NCBI GenBank assembly: GCA_041568335.1
Contig: JBFFZZ010000102.1
Location: forward strand, 1 to 10,009
Length of the DNA: 10,009 nucleotides
Direction of reading: 5' to 3'
From: WVWW01 sp041568335
Lineage (GTDB): Bacteria > Acidobacteriota > Polarisedimenticolia > Polarisedimenticolales > Polarisedimenticolaceae
Of this stretch, positions 1-5,405 are shown piece after piece (position 1 is the first letter of the stretch; the number at the start of each line of letters is the position of its first letter). The position numbers were made by a program, and so were the translations under genes. A model generated the notes under the pieces. That model was not told the origin of the DNA. It saw nothing but the letters and a program-made list of their open reading frames with translations, and did no database searches.

Positions 1-28
1 ACAATGAAGGCGGCATGAGGTTCGATCG

Positions 29-424
29 ATGAAGCGTTTCCTGTTGCTGCTCTTGTTGCTGCCGGCGGGACTGTTGCTCGGGCAGGGCGACGATCCGCCG
101 ATCCACGACACCGAGCTGGACGAGCTCGCCGTCTCGATCTACAGCAAGTTCCTGTCGGAGAACTACGAAACGATCCGCGCGGACCTGCGCAAGCTCCACA
201 ACGGATGTCGGGAGATGAAGGTCGAGGAGGAGGAACGTTACGGTTCCCTCGTGCTCGACTACGACCGCAGCTTTCACCGCGCGCTCGACAAGGTTCGGGA
301 ACTGGCCGCGAAGGGTGAGTGGGACGATTCGGAGCTGCAATACGACTGGGTGATGCGCTCCTGCGTCGGCTGTCATCGCGCGAGTCGCGAGGCGGGATTC
401 GGTCCGCCCCTCCCGGTGCCCTGA
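29..424 (+). CDS. Small exported class II (c'/c556-like) c-type cytochrome
   Basis: Encodes 131 residues. The first 18 or so (Met-Lys-Arg, then a long leucine run, Pro-Ala-Gly and leucines) form a signal peptide, so the product should act in the periplasm. The rest is mainly charged, helix-forming sequence, and a single heme-attachment motif CVGCH lies at residues 112-116, near the C-terminus. A helical body with one C-terminal CxxCH followed by a basic helix end is the layout of cytochrome c'/c556 (class II), in which the motif histidine is the proximal heme ligand. An extra cysteine at residue 60 has no obvious role. A GAGG ribosome-binding site at 17-20 sits 8 nt before the ATG. The gene converges on nadE with 4 bases between the stops. 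The redox partner is unknown. A divergent c-type cytochrome of another class is possible, but covalent heme binding is well supported. Confidence 0.72.
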   Translation: MKRFLLLLLLLPAGLLLGQGDDPPIHDTELDELAVSIYSKFLSENYETIRADLRKLHNGCREMKVEEEERYGSLVLDYDRSFHRALDKVRELAAKGEWDDSELQYDWVMRSCVGCHRASREAGFGPPLPVP

Positions 425-433
425 CCGGTCAGG
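420..433. repeat. 14-bp perfect palindrome holding both convergent stop codons
   Basis: The sequence CCTGACCGGTCAGG equals its own reverse complement. The TGA at 422-424 ends the cytochrome gene, and the TCA at 429-431 is the minus-strand TGA that ends nadE. There is no loop and no T-tract on either side, so it is not a standard intrinsic terminator. It could support a cruciform or weak bidirectional transcript ends, or be chance. Confidence 0.5.
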
Positions 434-1274
434 TCATCCAGTCGCGCGGGTAGCGGAAATCCGCTCCGATCGAACGCGTCGAGATCTTGGCGATCACCGG
501 CGGCAGACGCTTGAACTGCGATCGGACGATCCTGCGCGTCACCTCGTCGACCAGCTCCGGCGCGAAACCCGCGTCGATGGCCGTCGCGCGTGACGCCCGC
601 GCGTCGACCAGCAGGGCCAGAAGCCGGTCGACCTCCGCGTAGCTGAAGCCCAGGTCTTCCTCGTCGCTCTGATCGGGCCACAGATCCGCGGAGGGCGGTT
701 TTGCGCGGATCGGCTCCGGGACGCCGAGGTGCTCCGCGAGCCGCCGGACCTGGGTCTTGTAAAGATCGCCGATCGGGTTGATCGCCGACGCCAGGTCGCC
801 GTGGAGCGTCCCGTACCCCAACAGCAGCTCGGTCTTGTTGCTGGTGCCGAGCACCAGGGCTCGGTGCGCGGCGGAGCGGTCGTAGAGCAACGTCATGCGG
901 GCTCGGGCCATCACGTTACCGAGGCGCAAGCGGTCCACCGGGCCGGTCGTCCGTTCGAACCCGTCGACGAGTGGTGTGATGTCGATCGTCTCGGCGTCGA
1001 TCCCGAGATCCTCGACCACCTTGCGCGCGTCGCTCACCGAGTCCTCGCTGCTGGACCGGTACGGCATGAGGCAGGCGTGGATCCGCGCCGGGTCGATCGC
1101 CCGACCGGCCAGGTAGGCCACAACCGCGGAATCGATACCGCCCGAGAGCCCCAAGACGAGGTCGTGCAGCCCGGTACGGTGAAGCTCGTTGTCGATGAAC
1201 TTGACTAGAATCCTGCCGGTCCACTCGGGGTCGATGTCGAGTGAGCCGTCGACGGAGGCCGGCGCGTCGGTCAT
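429..1274 (-). CDS. nadE: NAD+ synthetase (synthetase subunit)
   Basis: Encodes 281 residues, the usual length of a stand-alone NadE. NadE adenylates nicotinic acid adenine dinucleotide with ATP and amidates it with ammonia to give NAD+, in the cytoplasm. Visible motifs are the PP-loop SGGIDS at residues 44-49, GNVMARARM at 119-127, GTSNKTE at 143-149 and KPPSADLWPDQSDEEDLGFSY at about 192-212. The last block resembles the archaeal/ammonia-dependent NadE type more than the C-terminal half of fused bacterial enzymes. A GGAG sits 4 nt before the ATG. The start overlaps the end of the upstream glutaminase-like gene by four bases (ATGA), so translation is probably coupled and the two proteins probably form one glutamine-dependent enzyme. 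The identity is secure; the partnership is inferred from context. Confidence 0.95.
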   Translation of the reverse strand: MTDAPASVDGSLDIDPEWTGRILVKFIDNELHRTGLHDLVLGLSGGIDSAVVAYLAGRAIDPARIHACLMPYRSSSEDSVSDARKVVEDLGIDAETIDITPLVDGFERTTGPVDRLRLGNVMARARMTLLYDRSAAHRALVLGTSNKTELLLGYGTLHGDLASAINPIGDLYKTQVRRLAEHLGVPEPIRAKPPSADLWPDQSDEEDLGFSYAEVDRLLALLVDARASRATAIDAGFAPELVDEVTRRIVRSQFKRLPPVIAKISTRSIGADFRYPRDWMT

Positions 1275-2167
1275 GCCACTCCGTCTTTTTCGGTCGCCGG
1301 CGCCGGATCCGGAAGGTCGTATCGCAGCTGCCGCAGCCGGGCCAGCTCGCGTTCGGCCAGCTCCAGATCCTCGTCACGCAGCAACGGGTAGACGGTTCGG
1401 GCACGTCTCAGCACTTCGGACTTCAGATCGACGAGCTCGAGCGATTCGTCCAGCGCGGGCGATTCCGCGACGACGCGGCCGAACGGATCGACGACCAGGG
1501 AGCCGCCCCCGAAAGTCACACCGTCCTCGCAACCGATCCGATTGACGTAGACCATCCAGGTGGTCTGGAACTGTGCGGTCGTCTGCAGCAGCTCGCGCCA
1601 GACGGCGACCGACGTGACTTCCCGGCCGGGTCGAGCGCCGCGCGTCGGACCGTTGGAAAGGACGAAGATCACCTCGGCACCCTGATGCGCTAGCAGCCAG
1701 GCACAGGGCATGTGCCAGAGGTCCTCGCAGACGAGCATCCCCGCCGGGCCCCAGGGCGAGTCGAAGTGGCGCACGCGGTTGCCTGCGGCGAACTCGCGCC
1801 CTTCCTGGAACATCCCGTAGGTCGGGAGGTAGAGCTTGCGATGCACGTGGACCACGCGACCGCGGGAGAGGTAGACCGCCGCATTGTAAAAGCGGTGTCC
1901 GGGGGCGTCCTCGACCATCCCGAAGACGATGTCGATTCCGGCGGAAGCTTCGAACAGAGGCGCCAGCCTGGGATCGTCGACCGGGAGCGCCAGGTCGGGG
2001 ACGAGGTCGGCCAGTTGATACCCCGTCAGCGAGAGCTCGGGAAAGACGATCAGATCGGCTCCGGAGCGGACGGCCTGGCCGGCGGCCCGCCGGTGGAGCG
2101 CCAGGTTCGCCTCGATATCCCCCAAATGAGGGGCAATCTGGCCAAGAGCCACGCGAGCGTCACGCAT
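1271..2167 (-). CDS. Nitrilase-family amidase, probable glutaminase subunit of NAD+ synthetase
   Basis: Encodes a 298-residue carbon-nitrogen hydrolase. The Glu-Lys-Cys catalytic triad is visible: E44 in VFPELSLTGY, K111 in HRKLYLPTYGMF and C147 in VCEDLW. The wording of these motifs, plus VNRIGCEDGVTFGGGS near residues 208-224, matches the N-terminal glutaminase domain of fused glutamine-dependent NAD synthetases, which frees ammonia from glutamine for the synthetase. It is the first gene of a two-gene unit and overlaps nadE by ATGA. In most bacteria that have it, this domain is fused to NadE; here it is a separate protein. The ATG at 2167 has a GAGG only 2 nt away, too close for normal ribosome binding, but a TAGAAT hexamer just upstream suggests a leaderless transcript. 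A different amide substrate cannot be excluded, but the neighbour argues for NAD synthesis. Confidence 0.85.
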   Translation of the reverse strand: MRDARVALGQIAPHLGDIEANLALHRRAAGQAVRSGADLIVFPELSLTGYQLADLVPDLALPVDDPRLAPLFEASAGIDIVFGMVEDAPGHRFYNAAVYLSRGRVVHVHRKLYLPTYGMFQEGREFAAGNRVRHFDSPWGPAGMLVCEDLWHMPCAWLLAHQGAEVIFVLSNGPTRGARPGREVTSVAVWRELLQTTAQFQTTWMVYVNRIGCEDGVTFGGGSLVVDPFGRVVAESPALDESLELVDLKSEVLRRARTVYPLLRDEDLELAERELARLRQLRYDLPDPAPATEKDGVA

Positions 2168-2173
2168 GGCCTC

Positions 2174-2179
2174 ATTCTA
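2174..2179 (-). promoter_or_regulatory. Candidate -10 element for the NAD synthetase unit
   Basis: On the minus strand TAGAAT lies 6 nt before the ATG, preceded by CTGGC. It matches the TATAAT consensus at five of six positions. There is no convincing -35 hexamer at 16-18 nt. Transcription from it would start at or next to the ATG, giving a leaderless message. Supported only by motif and position. Confidence 0.35.
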
Positions 2180-2295
2180 GCCAGTGCGTTGGAACCCTTC
2201 AGCCGTTTTGACCGTTATCTTGAAACAAAGGACCCGTGGCATTTCTGTGTCGTTTCGGCGCACCTGGGCTCTTCGGGTCGTTAATGACGCCAAAG

Positions 2296-2316
2296 TGGCC
2301 AGATTAAAACTGGCCA
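2296..2316. repeat. Inverted repeat TGGCCAG / CTGGCCA
   Basis: A 7-bp perfect inverted repeat with a 7-base AT loop (ATTAAAA). The right half is also part of a 10-bp self-palindrome, ACTGGCCAGT, at 2309-2318, so TGGCCAG recurs directly with a 15-base period. This could be a dimeric regulator's operator in the divergent promoter region or an RNA hairpin. No T-tract follows. Confidence 0.4.
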
Positions 2317-2444
2317 GTCTTCTGACGTTGTGCTACCGAGGGAATAGTCGACCAAGAATTCGTGTTATTTATCTCAATAGGCCAAGAAATTAATTACAAC
2401 TACTTAACTCATATGCCAAATCTGCCTGGATCGAGTCGGAACCG

Positions 2445-2465
2445 TCCGGGTTGGCCCGGATTTTT
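2445..2465 (+). terminator. Terminator-like hairpin upstream of the sigma factor gene
   Basis: TCCGGG (2445-2450) pairs perfectly with CCCGGA (2455-2460) across a TTGG loop and is followed at once by TTTTT (2461-2465). This is the form of an intrinsic terminator on the plus strand, yet no plus-strand protein gene precedes it in this region. It lies about 96 bases before the sigma start, so it is either an attenuator in the sigma leader or the 3' end of a small RNA from the AT-rich patch. The stem is short (6 bp) but all GC-rich except the outer pair. Confidence 0.5.
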
Positions 2466-2561
2466 CATAAGGTGTAGACGCCGCGCCACGATTCTTCCAC
2501 ACAAGGACGGACCAGGGGGGTCCGACATCGACGGGCGACACGATCGAGCGCAGGCACCGGG

Positions 2562-3755
2562 ATGGGTGGAAAGATGTCCAGCAACCTCATGAACCGAAAA
2601 ACCGAGATCGAAGAGACCGCGGAGGTCGTGGTTCGCCAGAACCCGGGCGAGATCGACGACACCCCCGCGGTGACGCGAGCTCGCCTCAAGCGCAAGTCCG
2701 AGCCGGAGAAGCCGACGGCGGCGATCCTACCGATCTACCTGCGCGAGATGGGCTCGACCCCGCTGATCAAGGAAAACCAGGAAGTCGCGCTGGCGCGCGA
2801 GCTCCAGGATGCCCGCACGGCGCTGGCCAAGATCGCCATCAAGCTGCCGGCGGCCGCGCGTGAGGCCTGCCTCAACAGCGATCTGACCGGGCCCAAACGG
2901 GGCCGCGAATGGCCGCTGGACGACCTCGAGGAGTTCTACGGCAAGCTCCTGCGGTACTCGCGCGAGCACAAGACCGAGGCCAAGACCGCCCAGCTGGCCA
3001 AGCAGGCGCGGCAGCAGAAGCAGCACGTCAACCATGCCCGCGACGCGCTGATCCTGGCGAACCTCCGGCTCGTCGTGCACATCGCGAAAAAGTATCTCAA
3101 CCACGGCATCTCCTTCATGGACCTGATCCAGGAGGGCAACATCGGACTGATGAAGGCCGTGGAGAAGTTCGAGTACGAGCGAGGCAACAAGTTCTCGACC
3201 TACGCCTACTGGTGGATCAAGCAGGCGATCGAGCGCGCAATCGCCGACAAGGCCCGGGTGATCCGCATCCCGGTGCACGTCAACGAGAAGATCAAGAAGA
3301 TCGCACGTATCTCCAAGGAGCTGGCGGAGCACCTGGGCCGCAAGCCCACACCGGTCGAGGTCGCCAACAAGCTGCACATGCCGGTGGCGAAGGTCGAGGA
3401 GATCCTCGGCGTGGTTCCGGAGCCGCAGGCGCTCGAGGACATGTCCGGCGACGATGACAGCCCCGGCCTGATGCGATTCATCGCGGACGTCAACGCGCCG
3501 TGCCCGCTGGAGCGCACGGTGGATCGCGAGCTGAAGGAGAAGGTCGCCGGAACGCTGCAGGTGCTGAGCTCCCGCGAGGAGGAGATCATCCGGCTGCGCT
3601 TCGGGATCGGCCGGGACATGCCGTACACGCTGGAGGAGATCGGCCGTGTGATGGGTCTGTCCCGCGAGCGCGTGCGCCAGATCGAGGCGGCCGCGCTGAA
3701 GAAGATCCAGGCCGCCGAGGAGTGCCACGACCTGCGCGAGTTCCTCAGCGCCTGA
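2562..3755 (+). CDS. Sigma-70 family RNA polymerase sigma factor (RpoD/RpoS type)
   Basis: Encodes 397 residues. It binds core RNA polymerase and directs it to promoters. Region 1.2 is near residues 56-89 (ILPIYLREMGSTPLIKENQE). Region 2 runs from about 163 to 233, with core-binding FMDLIQEGNIGLMKAVEKFE (185-204) and -10 recognition/melting FSTYAYWWIKQAIERAIAD (211-229). Region 3 spans about 240-320. Region 4 begins LSSREEEIIRLRFG (335-348) and includes the -35-binding helix-turn-helix TLEEIGRVMGLSRERVRQIE (356-375). The acidic region 1.1 of a classic primary sigma is absent, and about 70 extra charged, helical residues separate regions 1.2 and 2.1. It could be the housekeeping sigma of a lineage with a short N-terminus or a group 2 stationary-phase-like sigma. 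A second ATG at 2574, after GGTGGAAAG, may be the true start. A strong terminator follows, so the gene appears monocistronic. Confidence 0.93.
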   Translation: MGGKMSSNLMNRKTEIEETAEVVVRQNPGEIDDTPAVTRARLKRKSEPEKPTAAILPIYLREMGSTPLIKENQEVALARELQDARTALAKIAIKLPAAAREACLNSDLTGPKRGREWPLDDLEEFYGKLLRYSREHKTEAKTAQLAKQARQQKQHVNHARDALILANLRLVVHIAKKYLNHGISFMDLIQEGNIGLMKAVEKFEYERGNKFSTYAYWWIKQAIERAIADKARVIRIPVHVNEKIKKIARISKELAEHLGRKPTPVEVANKLHMPVAKVEEILGVVPEPQALEDMSGDDDSPGLMRFIADVNAPCPLERTVDRELKEKVAGTLQVLSSREEEIIRLRFGIGRDMPYTLEEIGRVMGLSRERVRQIEAAALKKIQAAEECHDLREFLSA

Positions 3756-3779
3756 TCGCCTATTCAAGTCATTCATTGG

Positions 3780-3809
3780 AGCCGGGGCGCGCTGCCCCGG
3801 CTTTTCTTT
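3780..3809 (+). terminator. Intrinsic terminator of the sigma factor gene
   Basis: A 9-bp perfect stem, AGCCGGGGC (3780-3788) with GCCCCGGCT (3794-3802), has a 5-base loop and is followed by TTTCTTT. It begins 24 bases after the sigma factor stop codon. This is a textbook Rho-independent terminator. Confidence 0.92.
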
Positions 3810-4134
3810 ATCGTCCCACAAGTCCAATCGTTCCAGTTATTTGGCAGGCCCGATCCCGCAAAGGCTGTGGAAAACAGGTCGGCGCCACCGGCAAGTGCGG
3901 TAAAAACTCCGGACGGCACGGCTAACTCGTTGACAGACAGTCGGTTACGATGCTGCGCTCGAACCCCCGATCGGCCCGCGCCGCCGGCGTCTCGCCACTC
4001 CGGTCGGGATCGATCCACAGCTTTTCCACACGAGCGGGCGATCGCGGCAGATTCACCGCGGTTTCACTTCGGCGCACGGGCGAACCCTGCCAAAACGGGT
4101 AGATTGCGACGAGGGCGAGACGGAACCCGGTGCG
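3810..4134. other. Non-coding region between sigma factor and small zinc-ribbon-like gene
   Basis: About 325 bases with no credible gene. It contains DnaA-box-like 9-mers (listed separately) and a perfect TTGACA at 3930-3935 with no matching -10 at 15-18 nt. A possible 9-bp stem with one G-T pair joins CCCGATCGG (3966-3974) to CCGGTCGGG (4000-4008) around a GC-rich 25-base loop. TAGATT at 4100-4105 could be a -10 element for the next gene, placing a start about 23 nt before its ATG. The function of the rest is unknown. Confidence 0.5.
3866..4030. other. Sparse DnaA-box-like 9-mers
   Basis: TTTTCCACA occurs on the minus strand at 3866-3874 and on the plus strand at 4022-4030. Both fit the relaxed DnaA-box consensus TTWTNCACA. 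CGATCCACA at 4011-4019 has two mismatches to TTATCCACA. There is no dnaA, dnaN, gidA or parAB neighbour and no AT-rich unwinding region here, so this is not called an origin. Similar near-matches occur inside coding DNA (for example in lptD), so chance is a fair explanation. Confidence 0.25.
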
Positions 4135-4350
4135 ATGACGATCTTCGATTTACGCAAGGCCTACCACGATTCACTCTCCAACATGCGCGGATGGCTCGGC
4201 GACTCGGCGCTCTCCGGGCGGTTGACGATGCTGGACAAGCTATCGATCCTCGATGCCTGGCAGCAGGAGATGGTCGAGTTCTTCGAGCGCAACGGGCACT
4301 GTTTCGCCTGTAACCGGCCCATCGGGCGCTGCGAGTGCCCCAACGACTGA
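4135..4350 (+). CDS. Small protein with C-terminal four-cysteine (zinc-ribbon-like) motif
   Basis: Encodes 71 residues and is not recognised as a named family. Residues 1-53 look helical and amphipathic, with hydrophobic positions spaced as in a helix pair. The C-terminus has C56-x2-C59-x6-C66-x-C68, a likely single zinc-binding site of the zinc-ribbon or knuckle kind. There is no signal peptide or membrane segment, so it should be cytoplasmic. There is no strong ribosome-binding site before the ATG; a weak ACGGAA lies about 10 nt upstream. Codon use is like its neighbours and the cysteine pattern is coherent, which supports a real gene. It may be an adaptor or nucleic-acid-binding protein, but that is inference. 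Confidence 0.65.
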   Translation: MTIFDLRKAYHDSLSNMRGWLGDSALSGRLTMLDKLSILDAWQQEMVEFFERNGHCFACNRPIGRCECPND

Positions 4351-4373
4351 CCGCCGAGTAACCTCCACCGGCC

Positions 4374-4382
4374 TGCTAGACT
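4374..4382 (+). promoter_or_regulatory. Candidate extended -10 for the acetyltransferase gene
   Basis: TGC-TAGACT has the TGn plus hexamer form of an extended -10. The hexamer (4377-4382) ends 8 nt before the ATG at 4391, and the intervening bases hold no ribosome-binding site. Transcription would start at or within about two bases of the ATG. No -35 box is visible. Confidence 0.35.
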
Positions 4383-4390
4383 CCGCATCC

Positions 4391-5371
4391 ATGTCGCGTC
4401 TCGTCGTCGCCGAACCGGCTCACGTCAAGAGCATCTATCGGGAATCCTACGCGCTGTGGGGTGCGGGTCTGAGCCGCCGGGATTATCTTGATATGTGGAC
4501 CGAGATCAGCTCCACCGCGTGGGGTCGGGAAAACGCGAGGTTCTACGTGTGGCTCGGACCCGACGGGGAAATCCTCTCGAGCCTGAAGACCTATTGGCCG
4601 AAGTTACAGCTCCTCGGGGAGTGCGAGCGGGCGATCGTGCTGGGGGCGATCTTCACCCCACGAGCCCGTCGTCGGCGCGGCCACGCCGCGGCCGCCGTGC
4701 GTGCCGCCCTCGACGAGGGCCGCGCCGCAGGGAGCCGGGCGGCGTTGCTTTTCTCGGACATCGGGACCCGGTACTACGACAGCTTCGGTTTTCGTGAAAT
4801 CCCCGCCGAGGAACAGTGGGGGCCCTTGCGCGCGAAAAGGGAAGACGCCCCACGGGGTTGGACGTTGCGCGAGATGCGCGACGAGGACCTGCCGACGGTC
4901 ATCGCGATGCACGATGCGTTCTGCACCGGGCGTTCGTTCGCGATCCGGCGCGACGAGGCGCACTGGGAGTTCGTCCGCACACGGGCATTCAGCTTCTTCA
5001 AACGGCTCGGGAGCGCCCAGGTTCGCCAGCGCTGGCGGGTCGCCGAATGCGACGGGCGGATCGTCGGCTACCTGATCACCGTCGAGGGCCGCGGCGAATG
5101 GAACGTCCGGGAAGTCGGTGCGCTGGGGGGTGACTTCGAACGTATGGCCGATGTCCTGCGCGTCGCCGCCGTCGAGGCCGCACGAGCGGGCCTGCGTCGG
5201 TTCTACTCCTGGCTACCCCGCGAGTTGTTGGCCCACCTGTCCGACTGGGAGATCCGATCGAGCTCGCGTCGTGGGGCGGTGCCGATGCTGGCGTCGCTCG
5301 ACGGGACGACGGAGATCCCCGCTCTGCAAGTGCCCGGAGCGGCCTACATCCCGTACCAGGATCAGTTCTGA
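4391..5371 (+). CDS. GNAT-type N-acetyltransferase with two GNAT-like domains
   Basis: Encodes 326 residues from the ATG at 4391. The frame is open further upstream, but the extra N-terminal residues are low-complexity Ser/Thr/Arg and overlap the previous gene, so the internal ATG is preferred. The N-terminal half (about 1-145) has a GNAT core: AIVLGAIFTP, then RRRRGHAAAAV (93-103) as the acetyl-CoA pyrophosphate loop, and YYDSFGF (128-134) resembling the YxxxGF end of the fold. The second half (about 155-285) repeats the pattern weakly, with RWRVAECDGRIVGYLI (214-229) and a helix RVAAVEAARAGL (257-268). It lacks a clear acetyl-CoA loop, so it may be a structural or substrate domain, as in Eis-like enzymes. 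The protein ends in DQF. The acetyl acceptor is unknown. There is no signal peptide. It lies 34 bases before lptD on the same strand but probably has its own promoter. Confidence 0.82.
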   Translation: MSRLVVAEPAHVKSIYRESYALWGAGLSRRDYLDMWTEISSTAWGRENARFYVWLGPDGEILSSLKTYWPKLQLLGECERAIVLGAIFTPRARRRRGHAAAAVRAALDEGRAAGSRAALLFSDIGTRYYDSFGFREIPAEEQWGPLRAKREDAPRGWTLREMRDEDLPTVIAMHDAFCTGRSFAIRRDEAHWEFVRTRAFSFFKRLGSAQVRQRWRVAECDGRIVGYLITVEGRGEWNVREVGALGGDFERMADVLRVAAVEAARAGLRRFYSWLPRELLAHLSDWEIRSSSRRGAVPMLASLDGTTEIPALQVPGAAYIPYQDQF

Positions 5372-5387
5372 TCGGCGTGAATCCTGC

Positions 5388-5396
5388 TGGTAAACT
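5388..5396 (+). promoter_or_regulatory. Candidate extended -10 for lptD
   Basis: TGG-TAAACT, with the hexamer at 5391-5396, ends 9 nt before the lptD ATG and resembles the element before the acetyltransferase. No purine-rich ribosome-binding site separates it from the ATG. A leaderless or very short-leader transcript is inferred; there is no -35 support. Confidence 0.33.
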
Positions 5397-5405
5397 GCTG
5401 GACCG

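Larger units (their letters stand above)
2168..2561. other. Divergent intergenic region with AT-rich patch
   Basis: These 394 bases separate the minus-strand NAD genes from the plus-strand sigma factor gene. I see no credible protein-coding gene. The stretch 2351-2420 has 21 G/C in 70 bases (30%), very different from the GC-rich genes either side. It includes runs such as TTATTTATC and AAATTAATTAC. The AT-rich part probably carries the sigma gene promoter, but I could not pick a convincing -35/-10 pair. TTGACC at 2208-2213 and TTGAAA at 2220-2225 resemble -35 boxes, but no -10 box lies at the right distance. A small hairpin (2296-2316) and a terminator-like hairpin (2445-2465) are listed separately. 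Confidence 0.6.

Noticed and set aside
2727..3827. Minus-strand open frame (366 codons) opposite the sigma factor gene
   Set aside because: It is the complement of the conserved sigma regions and shows only Leu/Asp/Arg-rich shadow sequence.
3915..3935. Sigma-54 promoter (GGCAC ... TTG)
   Set aside because: The distance between the GG and the TTG element is wrong and the GC of the -12 box is missing.
3930..3958. Promoter at the perfect TTGACA (3930-3935)
   Set aside because: No -10-like hexamer lies 15-18 nt downstream; TACGAT at 3946-3951 is only 10 nt away.
3940..3970. Possible tRNA T-arm (GTTCGAG on the minus strand)
   Set aside because: The flanking five bases do not pair to form a T-stem and no acceptor or anticodon arms can be folded.
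3810..4134. Chromosomal replication origin
   Set aside because: Only two good DnaA-box-like sites, no AT-rich unwinding element and none of the usual origin genes nearby; a near-match (TGATCCACA) also occurs inside lptD.
3867..4313. Long open plus-strand frame (148 codons) across the non-coding region
   Set aside because: Composition is Arg/Ala/Pro-rich as expected of random GC-rich frames, there is no motif, and it runs over the cysteine-protein gene in a different phase.
4253..4390. A 46-residue N-terminal extension of the acetyltransferase frame
   Set aside because: It overlaps the 71-residue gene in another frame, is low-complexity Ser/Thr/Arg, and the ATG at 4391 starts right where GNAT-like sequence begins.
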